A DNA stretch of 47,901 nucleotides. It comes from Betaproteobacteria bacterium. Lineage in GTDB: Bacteria > Pseudomonadota > Gammaproteobacteria > Burkholderiales > SG8-39. The translations under genes were made by a program, and so were the position numbers. The stretch is from positions 1-47,901 of the forward strand of contig JACQTO010000111.1 of the NCBI GenBank assembly GCA_016210745.1, written 5' to 3'. Below are positions 36,038-43,435 of this stretch, in pieces. Under the pieces are notes generated by a model. The model was not told where the DNA came from and did no database searches. It saw only the letters and a list, made by a program, of their open reading frames with translations. Position 1 is the first letter of the stretch. Every line of letters begins with the position of its first letter.

Positions 36038-37270
36038 TTACCTGAACAGTGCGGCAAAAGGCAGAAATGTGACCATATCACCGCGCTTGATTGCCAGTTT
36101 GGGCGGGTTGTCCACCAGCCCGTCGCCCCATACGGTCGAGGTCAGCACGGCGGAACTCTGATTCGGATACAACTCCAGGCCGCCCGATGCATTCAGTCGC
36201 GCCCGCAGATACTCGCGCCGCGAATCCGGTTTGGCCCAGTCGAAATCGGCGCGCAGCGGAAATGCAATCGGCCGTATCTGGGTTACACCCTGCGCGCGCA
36301 GGATAAACGGCCGCACCAGAATCGCGAGGGTAACGAACGCCGAAACCGGATTCCCCGGCAAACCGATGAAGGCTGCGCTCCCAGGCCGCCCGGACTGCCC
36401 CTCGCGTCCAATGCTTCCGAACGCCAACGGCTTGCCGGGTTTGATGGCGATTTTCCACAACTGCAGCCGGCCTTCGGCCTCCACCGCCGGTTTTACGTGG
36501 TCCTCCTCGCCGACCGACACCCCGCCGCTGGTGATGATCAGGTCGCTCTCCAGCGCAGCACGGCGCAGCGCATCGCGCGTTGACGCCAAGCTGTCCGGAA
36601 TGATGCCGAAATCGCTGACTTGACAGCCAAGCTGTTCCAGCATCGCCGTGACGGTAAAACGGTTGGAGTTGTAGATCGCACCCGGCGGCAGAGGCTCGCC
36701 CGGCATCACCAGCTCGTCGCCGGTGAAAAACACCGCAACCTTCAGCCGGCGCAATACCGGGAGCACCGCAATGCCCACGGAGGCCGCAAGGCCCGTATCC
36801 TGCGGCCGCAGCTTGATGCCCGCCTCCAGAATCTGGCCTCCGGCACGGATGTCCTCGCCGACGCGCCGGATCCAATCGCCGGACTTGGGCTTGTGCCGCA
36901 CGACGACGGCGTCCCCTTCGGCCGCGCACAGTTCCTGCATGACTACCGCGTCTGCGCCCGGGGGAATGGGCGCGCCCGTGAATATCCTCGCCGCCGTCCC
37001 GACGGTGAGAGGCTTGGGAATGGTGCCCGCGGGAATTCGCTGCGAAACGCTCAGCCGGGTCTCGCCGCTTGCGCATTCCGCCGCGCGCACCGCGTAACCG
37101 TCCATCGAAGTATTGTCCAGCGGCGGCACATTGATTTCCGAGCGCTGCGCTCGCGCGAGTACGCGTCCGGTCGCGTGCAGGGTGCTGATTTCCTCGATCT
37201 CGGCGAGCGGTTGCGCCCCGGAGAGCAACTGCGCCAGTGCCTCCTCGACAGACAATATTCCCTGGTTCAT
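36038..37270 (-). CDS. moeA: molybdopterin molybdenumtransferase MoeA
   Basis: 410 residues. Family motifs are NVPPLDNTSMDGYAVRA, FTGAPIPPGADAVVMQE, the MPT-binding SGGVSVGEEDHVKP and LPGNPVSAFVTLAILVRPF. The enzyme inserts molybdate into adenylated molybdopterin in the cytoplasm. Its start overlaps the mobB stop by four bases, so both are translationally coupled. One MoeA is enough for Mo cofactor; a second, tungsten-specific paralogue is not seen. Confidence 0.95.
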   Translation of the reverse strand: MNQGILSVEEALAQLLSGAQPLAEIEEISTLHATGRVLARAQRSEINVPPLDNTSMDGYAVRAAECASGETRLSVSQRIPAGTIPKPLTVGTAARIFTGAPIPPGADAVVMQELCAAEGDAVVVRHKPKSGDWIRRVGEDIRAGGQILEAGIKLRPQDTGLAASVGIAVLPVLRRLKVAVFFTGDELVMPGEPLPPGAIYNSNRFTVTAMLEQLGCQVSDFGIIPDSLASTRDALRRAALESDLIITSGGVSVGEEDHVKPAVEAEGRLQLWKIAIKPGKPLAFGSIGREGQSGRPGSAAFIGLPGNPVSAFVTLAILVRPFILRAQGVTQIRPIAFPLRADFDWAKPDSRREYLRARLNASGGLELYPNQSSAVLTSTVWGDGLVDNPPKLAIKRGDMVTFLPFAALFR

Positions 37271-37761
37271 TTCAACTCCGTCGAGTCCAGCACGAACTGG
37301 GCGATGCGATCGTAGTCATCTATCGCAAAGCGAGGCAGTCTGGTCTCCACCGGCACGTCGCTCGCAATGCCGACAATGTGACTGTCCCTCGGATAGAGCA
37401 ACGGTTTCCCGTTAGCCTGCCGATAGACTTCCAGTTTGGGCAGCGGTTGCGACTTCCAGCCCTCGATCAGCAGCAGATCCACCGGCATCATGCGTGCGAT
37501 TTGTTGCTCCAGCGTGTGCTCGGGCACGCCCCGCATTTCGTGCATGAGCGCCCACCTTAAGTCGGAGGTCACCATTACTTCTGTACATCCTGCATGCCGG
37601 TGACGGTAGGAATCCTTGCCCGGACGGTCAATATCGAACTGGTGATGGGCGTGCTTGATGATTGAAACCGACAGGCCATCTGCCACGAACCGCGGTATGA
37701 GCTGCTCGATCAGCGTTGTCTTGCCGCTGCCGGACCAGCCGGCAAACCCGAAAACCTTCAT
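37267..37761 (-). CDS. mobB: molybdopterin-guanine dinucleotide biosynthesis adaptor MobB
   Basis: 164 residues with a P-loop at the N terminus (FGFAGWSGSGKTTLIEQL, Walker A at 8-17), then LSVSIIKHAHHQFDIDRPG and LLLIEGWKSQPLPKLEVYR. MobB binds GTP and assists MobA in making the bis-MGD cofactor of DMSO-reductase-family enzymes (nitrate reductases and others). Its presence suggests that the cell uses MGD-type molybdoenzymes. It is the first gene of the minus-strand cofactor operon. Confidence 0.93.
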   Translation of the reverse strand: MKVFGFAGWSGSGKTTLIEQLIPRFVADGLSVSIIKHAHHQFDIDRPGKDSYRHRHAGCTEVMVTSDLRWALMHEMRGVPEHTLEQQIARMMPVDLLLIEGWKSQPLPKLEVYRQANGKPLLYPRDSHIVGIASDVPVETRLPRFAIDDYDRIAQFVLDSTELK

Positions 37762-37909
37762 TATTTGATCCTGCGACGGCGGGTAAGTTGCCCCGCCCCT
37801 AGGTAAAGCCGTTGATTTTATCAGTCTGAGCGTACTGCAGCCCTAATTTCCGCAGAAAATGCCTGGTTTTTGGCCTCGGCGTGAAGCTCCGTGCCCGGTT
37901 CTCGTGCCT

Positions 37910-38506
37910 TTATAAACCAGCCGGCTTCATCAGGGTGCGCAAGTCGGCGATGAAATCATCGGCCGTCTGCTGATGCCTCATGGCCAGCCGCAGGCGCCCC
38001 TGAGGATCGAAGACGTAGGTGAGCGCAGTGTGATCTATGGTGTAGGAATTTCCGGTGGGCACTTTCTGATAAAAAACGCGGAATTCCTTCGCCACCTCCT
38101 TTATGCGCTCGGGGGTGCCCCACAATCCCTCGAAGCTCGGGTCGAAAGCGATGGCGTAATTCCTGATGTCGGCCGGTGTGTCCCGCTCGGGGTCGAGCGT
38201 TATCACGATAACCTGGATTTGTTCTCCGTCGGCTCCCAGTCCCTTTCGCGCCTCGGCGGCCGTGATCAGTACCGTCGGGCAAACTATGGGGCAATACACA
38301 AAGCCGAAAAAAACCATGACGTACTTGCCGCGGTAATCGGCAAGGGTTCGCTCGCGCCCATCGGCATCGGTAAGCCGAAAATCCCTCCCCCAGTCGACTC
38401 CGGTCACATCGATGCCGGAGTACGTCGGCTTAAACTGGTCGCAGGCTGCGAGAAGCAAGAAGAGTCCTGCCAGAATCGCGGACACAAGACTTCGTCTCAT
38501 TGTCAT
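37910..38506 (-). CDS. SCO1/SenC-family copper chaperone lipoprotein
   Basis: 198 residues. The lipobox LLLAAC ends at Cys22. The thioredoxin-like domain has the copper-binding Cys72 and Cys76 (YCPIVCPT) and His159 (TIDHTALTYVF). SCO proteins deliver copper to the CuA site of cytochrome oxidases, or of nitrous oxide reductase in some denitrifiers, and can act as thiol reductants. Neither enzyme is encoded nearby, so the client is unknown. Repeat elements lie directly upstream on the gene's 5' side. No promoter motif was identified. Confidence 0.93.
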   Translation of the reverse strand: MTMRRSLVSAILAGLFLLLAACDQFKPTYSGIDVTGVDWGRDFRLTDADGRERTLADYRGKYVMVFFGFVYCPIVCPTVLITAAEARKGLGADGEQIQVIVITLDPERDTPADIRNYAIAFDPSFEGLWGTPERIKEVAKEFRVFYQKVPTGNSYTIDHTALTYVFDPQGRLRLAMRHQQTADDFIADLRTLMKPAGL

Positions 38507-38599
38507 GGCGGCGCGGTCGGATCACCATTCAAGAAGGCTCTGCCTGCGGCCTCTATCGAGAAATCGGGGGGATTCTCCTCGACAGTCAGCAGTATACCC

Positions 38600-38727
38600 C
38601 AAGCCGGACGAGCCGGAACCAAGGAAGCTGATTTTGCCGTCTTATCAATCTCCCCTTTCGTGCGGTTGCAAGCAACCGCACGAAAGGGGTGACGAATTTA
38701 GAAACCAAATCTTCGCCGAATTTGGCT
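38600..38727 (+). repeat. family-2 hairpin repeat, copy 4
   Basis: Left flank AAGCCGGACGAGCCGGAACC..GCTGATTTTGCCGTCTTATCAA, arms 38649-38669 and 38672-38692 (one mismatch near the base, core CTTTCGTGCGG), right flank TTTAGAAACCAAATCTTCGCC. It runs directly into family-1 copy C. Both lie between the 5' end of the SCO gene and the 3' end of modC. Confidence 0.82.
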
Positions 38728-38946
38728 CCCAGTGTTGCGATGTTGCGCGGACGAAAAGCCGTCGGCGCCGATCGCCGATTGTGCACGGATGAAAAAGCCA
38801 TCCGCACACAATCGCCGATCTCATATGAAGACGCCAAGCCGTCCGCGCCGTTATCCGTAACCGGGTTTTCAGTACGGATGTCTTTTATCCGTACTGAAAA
38901 CCCGGTTGGCGCGCGCAGCGCGCAAGGCCGCGCTCGGCCGACTGAC
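38723..38946 (+). repeat. family-1 structured intergenic repeat, copy C
   Basis: Stem 2 is 38770-38791/38799-38820 (22 positions, three mismatches) and stem 3 is 38859-38879/38887-38907 (21 bp, perfect). The linker CCGTCCGCGC (38839-38848) pairs better with the left arm of stem 1 (38745-38753) than the local right arm does. Open frames crossing it share only repeat sequence with those in copies A and B and are not credible genes. Confidence 0.85.
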
Positions 38947-38993
38947 CGTCGATTTCTTCCTGGCCTGCGCTGAGCCGACCGGAGGACTTGGAT

Positions 38994-40103
38994 CTACCGA
39001 GGCGCGGCGCCCCAAGGCATGACGTGAATGCCCTCGACGAGCAGGCTGACCGTCACCGCTTCGCCCGGAGCGAGACGATTCCGCCGCGCGTGATGCGTGG
39101 GTATGTTCATCGCCAGCGTCGCCTCGGATTGGCTGCGAACTTCGATCACCACGCTGGTGGTTTCGCCCAGAACCACACAATCGCGAACCACGCCGTCGAC
39201 CGGGTTTTCGCGCTCTCCCCGCGAGGGGCGGTCGCGCCGGTGAAGGATCACGTACTCGGGCGCGATAACCCAGCTCGTTCTTTCGCCGACCCTGAAAGCG
39301 GGCGCATGCGTCGCCTCCAGCTCCAGCCCTCCCCAATCCAGGACTGTCCGATTGCGCTCGGCGCGATGCTCGAGGACCACCGCCTCGAACAGGTTGCCCA
39401 GATCGAGCAGGCGCGCGACCTCCGCGCTTCCGGGCCGCGCCATGATCTCCGCCGGCGAGCCGCGCTGCAGCGTATTGCCGTGATGAAGAATGGTCATGCT
39501 GTCGGCAAGCATCCGCGCCTCGTCCAAATCGTGGGTAACCAGGACGATCGGAATGCGCACCCGTTCGCGCAGCAATGCCAGCTCTCGCTGCAGCTTTCGC
39601 CGTGTAACCCGGTCCACCGCGGCAAAAGGTTCATCGAGCAGCAGAACCTGGGGGTCTCGCGCCAAGGCCCGCGCCAGAGCGACGCGCTGCTGCTGCCCGC
39701 CTGAGAGCTGCGCCGGGCGCCTCGCTTCCAGTCCGGACAGGTTCACCAGTTCCAGGAGATCCCGGCCGCGTTTGTCGCGCTCGCCGCTCGGCAGGTGCCC
39801 GGCGGCGAGCGTTACGTTGCGGAGCGCCGACAGATGCGGGAACAGCGCGTAGCTCTGGAAGACGAGTCCGCAGCGGCGCTGCTGCGGCGGCAAATCCACG
39901 GCGCCATTGAACCAAACGGAACCTCCGCAGCGCACCTCGCCTTCGTGCGGCCGATTCAGACCGGCTATGCAGCGCAGGACCGTGGACTTGCCGCTGCCCG
40001 AAGGTCCCACCAGCGCCGCCAATTCGCCCGCGGCGCAGCGCAGTTCGGCCGCCAGGGGGATCGGCGTACGCTGCGCCAGCCGCGCGTACAGGCCCTCGCT
40101 CAC
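38994..40103 (-). CDS. modC: molybdate ABC transporter ATP-binding protein ModC
   Basis: 369 residues from a GTG at 40103 that overlaps the modB stop (GTGA) and follows GGAGGG by seven bases. The ATPase domain has Walker A GPSGSGKST, signature LSGGQQQRVALARAL and Walker B VLLLDEPFAAVD. The C-terminal third forms a TOBE/Mop-like regulatory domain, ending with RNRLAPGEAVTVSLLVEGIH. It powers molybdate (or tungstate) import through ModB. The frame is open further upstream through modB, but that is a shadow. The C-terminal part is longer and more divergent than typical ModC, so anion specificity rests partly on the ModA/ModE context. Confidence 0.9.
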   Translation of the reverse strand: MSEGLYARLAQRTPIPLAAELRCAAGELAALVGPSGSGKSTVLRCIAGLNRPHEGEVRCGGSVWFNGAVDLPPQQRRCGLVFQSYALFPHLSALRNVTLAAGHLPSGERDKRGRDLLELVNLSGLEARRPAQLSGGQQQRVALARALARDPQVLLLDEPFAAVDRVTRRKLQRELALLRERVRIPIVLVTHDLDEARMLADSMTILHHGNTLQRGSPAEIMARPGSAEVARLLDLGNLFEAVVLEHRAERNRTVLDWGGLELEATHAPAFRVGERTSWVIAPEYVILHRRDRPSRGERENPVDGVVRDCVVLGETTSVVIEVRSQSEATLAMNIPTHHARRNRLAPGEAVTVSLLVEGIHVMPWGAAPR

Positions 40104-40762
40104 ACGCGAGCCCTCCGGCCCGTGATGACGTAGACCACGGCGATCGCAACCAGGGAGAAGGCAAGCAGCAACGCCGACATGGCCGCCGCGGCTTGATCGT
40201 CGAACGCCTGTACGCGGTCGTAGATCGCAATCGAGATAGTGCGGGTTTCGCCCGGGATATTGCCGCCCATCATGAGCACGACACCGAACTCGCCCACCGT
40301 ATGCGCGACGGTAAGCACCATCGCGGAGATGATGCCCGGCCAGGCGAGCGGAAGCTCGATACGCCAGAATGCGCGCAGGGGCGACAGCCCGCTCACCCAT
40401 GCCGCTTCGCGGACCTCGCGGGGAATCGCCTCGAAGGCGCGCTGCATCGGCTGCACGGCAAAAGGGAGATTGAATATGATCGAGGCAAGTACAAGCCCCT
40501 GGAAGCTGAAGGCGAGCGGCCGGCCGATCAGTTCCTGGTACGCCGAACCGAGCCAGGTGGTGCCGCCGAACGCGCTCAAAAGGTAGTAGCCCAGCACCGT
40601 GGGCGGCAGCACCAACGGCAGCGCCACTAACGCCTCCAACCACGCCCGCCCGCGAAGGGGCCGCCAGGCGAGTTCGCGGGCGATCAGCATGCCAAGCGGC
40701 AACAGCAGCAGGGCCGTCCACCCGGACAGCTCAAGCGACAGCCGCAGCGCGGTCCAGTCCAT
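40100..40762 (-). CDS. modB: molybdate ABC transporter permease ModB
   Basis: 220 residues with about five transmembrane helices. The start MDWTALRLSLELSGWTALLL is typical of ModB, and the EAA loop (EVREAAWVSGLSPLRAFWRI) that contacts ModC lies at about 138-157. HTVGEFGVVLMMGGNIPGET is the well-conserved ModB segment near the translocation path. It begins nine bases after the modA stop and overlaps modC, so modABC forms one transcript. Confidence 0.95.
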   Translation of the reverse strand: MDWTALRLSLELSGWTALLLLPLGMLIARELAWRPLRGRAWLEALVALPLVLPPTVLGYYLLSAFGGTTWLGSAYQELIGRPLAFSFQGLVLASIIFNLPFAVQPMQRAFEAIPREVREAAWVSGLSPLRAFWRIELPLAWPGIISAMVLTVAHTVGEFGVVLMMGGNIPGETRTISIAIYDRVQAFDDQAAAAMSALLLAFSLVAIAVVYVITGRRARV

Positions 40763-40771
40763 GGTGCGCCG

Positions 40772-41578
40772 CTACTTGCCCGTAGGTGGCATCGCGAACC
40801 CATAGCGCTCGAACAGCGTGCGCGCTGAGGGAGACCGCACGAACAGGTAAAACTGCCGCGCGGTTTCGCCGGCACCGCGCAGCAGCACCATTCGTTGCTG
40901 CAACGGTGCATGCCACTCCTGCGGCACAAGCGCAAAAGAACCCGCACGCTTCATCGGATCGGACATTGCGAGCGAATAGGCGATCAATCCTGCCTCGACC
41001 GACCCGGCGACGGCAAACTGTCCCGCCTGCGACGCATTTTCGCCGAGCACCAAGCGGGACTGCAGTTTCTCCCACAGACCCTTGCGCATCAGTGCCGCGC
41101 GCGCGGCACGACCGTAGGGAGCGTGCTCCGGGTTCGCGATGGCGAACCTGCGCAAGCGGCCGTCGGCAACGGCAGCAGCGAGATCGCTCATATCCGGGTC
41201 GGCCCTCACCGGGGACCCTTTCCGCACGAACAACGCCAGCCTGCCGAGGGCGTAAAGCTCACCCCGATCCACGGTCAACGACCGCGCGGCAAGTTCCTGA
41301 ACGTAGTCCTCGTCGGCGGAAAAGAACAGCTCGAAAGGCGCGCCTTGAATGATCTGACGCGTGAAGTTTCCCGAGGAGCCCGTCGCCAGCTTCACCGAGC
41401 GCCCGGTCGCCCGGGTAAATGCCTGCGAGAGCTCGGTAAGAACGTACTGCAGGTCCGAGGCGGCCGCTACCACCGGAACCTCGGCGGCGCGAGCTGCCGT
41501 CGGCCAGAGCGGCGATAACAGCAGGCCGAGCAGCGCCGACAAAACGTATTGCCGGCGGGAAACAGGTCCTGACTTCAT
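40772..41578 (-). CDS. modA: molybdate-binding periplasmic protein ModA
   Basis: 268 residues. The signal has twin arginines (SRRQYVLSALLGLLLSPLW), possibly a Tat substrate, with cleavage near ARAAEV. The oxyanion-site segments of ModA are recognisable: VAAASDLQYVLTEL, ATGSSGNFTRQI, GAPFELFFSADEDYV, YGRAARAALM and EAGLIAYSLAM. It captures MoO4 2- in the periplasm. A ModE box precedes the gene, so it should be repressed when molybdate is plentiful. Confidence 0.94.
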   Translation of the reverse strand: MKSGPVSRRQYVLSALLGLLLSPLWPTAARAAEVPVVAAASDLQYVLTELSQAFTRATGRSVKLATGSSGNFTRQIIQGAPFELFFSADEDYVQELAARSLTVDRGELYALGRLALFVRKGSPVRADPDMSDLAAAVADGRLRRFAIANPEHAPYGRAARAALMRKGLWEKLQSRLVLGENASQAGQFAVAGSVEAGLIAYSLAMSDPMKRAGSFALVPQEWHAPLQQRMVLLRGAGETARQFYLFVRSPSARTLFERYGFAMPPTGK

Positions 41579-41593
41579 GGCGGGCTCGTGAAA

Positions 41594-41621
41594 ATCGATA
41601 TATATGCTTGTATATAACGCC
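41594..41621. promoter_or_regulatory. ModE-type operator upstream of modA
   Basis: ATCGATATATA and TATATAACGCC are separated by six bases (TGCTTG). This closely follows the E. coli modA operator layout (ATCGCTATATA-N6/7-TATATAACGAT). It lies 16-43 bases before the modA start and 44 bases after the modE-like gene, where bound ModE would block transcription of modABC. Confidence 0.82.
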
Positions 41622-41664
41622 GCGCGATTCTAATTGAAAATCATGAAATCGGTATCGCCATCGG

Positions 41665-42027
41665 TCAGTCGCGACCACGCGCTCGCGTTCGAAGCAGTGC
41701 CGAGAAACCGCGCAGGTCGGGCGCGACAGCCCGCGCAGCCTTCGCTTCCATCTCGCGATAGCGCTGCAGGACTTCGTTGCCGGTATCGGTCAAGCGGGCG
41801 CCGCCGCCGCCGCCCCCACCGGTCAAGGTTGCAACCAGAGGCCCCTTGAAGTCCTTGTTCATTCCCTCGACGAGGAGCCAGGCCCGCCGGTACGACATGC
41901 GCATTTCTCGCGCGGCAGCCGAAATCGAACCGGTCTTCGCAATTGCCTGCAGCAAGTCGGCCTTGCCTGGACCGATAGCGACAACTGCGCCTACCAGCAC
42001 TCGAATTTTAGGGACCAGCTTGGGCAT
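41665..42027 (-). CDS. ModE-like winged-helix regulator lacking the molybdate-binding domain
   Basis: 120 residues. The LysR-type winged helix of ModE is clear: GKADLLQAIAKTGSISAAAR and MSYRRAWLLVEGMN, then the wing with the family's glycine run (TLTGGGGGGGARLTDTG). After that only about 40 residues remain, so the two Mop/TOBE domains that bind molybdate in E. coli ModE are absent. Short ModE-like proteins are common in proteobacteria; how they sense molybdate is unclear. The gene is immediately upstream of the ModE box and modABC on the same strand. Confidence 0.88.
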   Translation of the reverse strand: MPKLVPKIRVLVGAVVAIGPGKADLLQAIAKTGSISAAAREMRMSYRRAWLLVEGMNKDFKGPLVATLTGGGGGGGARLTDTGNEVLQRYREMEAKAARAVAPDLRGFSALLRTRARGRD

Positions 42028-42132
42028 GACCGCGGGCGATGTCGTGGATACCAGGACGAACCACAGTCATGCGTGTTTGTCCGGGGCGCCGGGGGTTCGC
42101 TCACCTGCAGGCGGGCCGCCGGCCGATGAAGC

Positions 42133-42507
42133 TCACTCCTTGGATCCGGCGCCTTTGTTGAACATATAGACGACGGCCGAACGCAATTCGGCATCGGTGA
42201 GATCGGCCATGCCTCCGCGGGCGGGCATGGTTCCGTGCCCCCTGATGGCAGAGCGAACCACGGCGTCCAGCCCCTGCTTGACGCGCGGAATCCACGCCGT
42301 CCTATCCCCGATCCGGGGGGCGCCGCCTTTGCCGCTTTCGTGGCACTTGAAACACTGGGCCTGCACGATCTGCTCGCCGCTGCGTTCGGCGTACTGCGCT
42401 TGAGCGTGCATCGATGACATCGAAGCCGCAAGAGCGAGAACGCCTGCAAAGGCGAGACATTCCGACGTCCTGCCGTCGCGTTCGACCCTGCGCATGACGT
42501 CGCTCAT
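42133..42507 (-). CDS. c5-type monoheme cytochrome c
   Basis: 124 residues from the ATG at 42507, which has GGGGAGG about five bases upstream. A signal peptide runs to the AQAQ region (about 36-39). One heme site CFKCH lies at 52-56, and Met94 in GTMPARGG is the likely axial ligand, the pattern of cytochrome c5. It is a small periplasmic electron carrier. It is the last gene of the multiheme operon, 52 bases after the membrane cytochrome gene, and could shuttle electrons from that complex to a terminal reductase or oxidase. Confidence 0.9.
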   Translation of the reverse strand: MSDVMRRVERDGRTSECLAFAGVLALAASMSSMHAQAQYAERSGEQIVQAQCFKCHESGKGGAPRIGDRTAWIPRVKQGLDAVVRSAIRGHGTMPARGGMADLTDAELRSAVVYMFNKGAGSKE

Positions 42508-42559
42508 ACACACCTCCCCTCTTCAGCCATGCCTCGTTCGGTCATGGCGATGTCCTATG

Positions 42560-43345
42560 TCATCCGACCAGCGAGGTCTCCGCCGTTTCGCGGGTTGTCA
42601 CCGGGGCGGGCGTCGCGGCGAACCACATCTGGTACATGGACACCACCCACATGAAGGCGAAACACAAACCCTGCACCATCCCCGCGAACATGGTCACGAA
42701 GGCAAACGGGTGATACAGCTTGACCATGTACCACGAGATGACATCCAGCGCCAGACAAAGAAATGGAAGCCCCACGACTACGCACTTGACCCATATGGGA
42801 CGCCAATAGGCGTGGCTGAAGACCAGACCCATGAGGAAGAAAATGAAAGTAAGCCCGAACAGGTGAATGTGCGACACACGCACCAGCGTGAAGATATCGG
42901 TCCCGGTGTCCTGCTCGGTCACTTTCTTCATGGCGTCATAACTGCCCAGATTCGCCAGGTGCGGGTTGCTGCCGTCGTGGCAGGACATGCAGCGCTTTTC
43001 GATCGTCAGCCGGATTTCCTTCTCGTACACGTCCCGGTCGGCCCCTTTCTGTACCCAGGTGACGAGATTGCTCGACTCGTCGGCCGGGAGCATGCTAGAC
43101 ATAGGTCCGCGCAGCGCCGATTCCAGGCGCGAGCCCTTGCCGCTGCCGCTGTAGGCGATCACCAGATCGTCATAGGACAGGGTCATCGGTTTCCCGTCTC
43201 GCCCCGAGTAGGTGTGAAACAAATACAGCGCCGCGAACATGTAGGCCATGCCGAGCACAAGCAGCGCCGCCGTGTACAGGACGCGCATGCTCGGGGGCAG
43301 CTCTGAATAGTGGAGATATTGCTGATGCAGTGGAACTTCACTCAT
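42560..43345 (-). CDS. membrane protein with one c-type heme motif, function unknown
   Basis: 261 residues. Four transmembrane helices are predicted by eye (about 22-44, 157-179, 186-207, 214-238), with a large loop between the first two. The loop holds one heme motif, CMSCH at 119-123, so it must face the periplasm. Histidines in or near helices (SHIHLFG at 158-164, FSHAY, YHPFAF) could bind a further heme b. I do not recognise a characterised homologue. Its place between two cytochrome genes suggests a membrane subunit passing electrons within the same complex. Confidence 0.75.
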   Translation of the reverse strand: MSEVPLHQQYLHYSELPPSMRVLYTAALLVLGMAYMFAALYLFHTYSGRDGKPMTLSYDDLVIAYSGSGKGSRLESALRGPMSSMLPADESSNLVTWVQKGADRDVYEKEIRLTIEKRCMSCHDGSNPHLANLGSYDAMKKVTEQDTGTDIFTLVRVSHIHLFGLTFIFFLMGLVFSHAYWRPIWVKCVVVGLPFLCLALDVISWYMVKLYHPFAFVTMFAGMVQGLCFAFMWVVSMYQMWFAATPAPVTTRETAETSLVG

Positions 43346-43435
43346 GATTTGCTTCCAGTGATTTTTCGGACTGAATTTCTAGCGTAAGGGCCCCTGCCCA
43401 ATCCGCGGTTCGGCCGTCGCGACCCTTGACGCGAC

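Noticed and set aside
37762..37909. Possible molybdenum cofactor riboswitch or terminator near mobB
   Set aside because: No recognisable conserved core or hairpin with T-run in this 148-base gap.
38689..38973. 94-residue frame in family-1 copy C, and similar frames in copies A and B
   Set aside because: They share sequence only because the repeat is shared; hairpin pairing, not codon pattern, is what is conserved.
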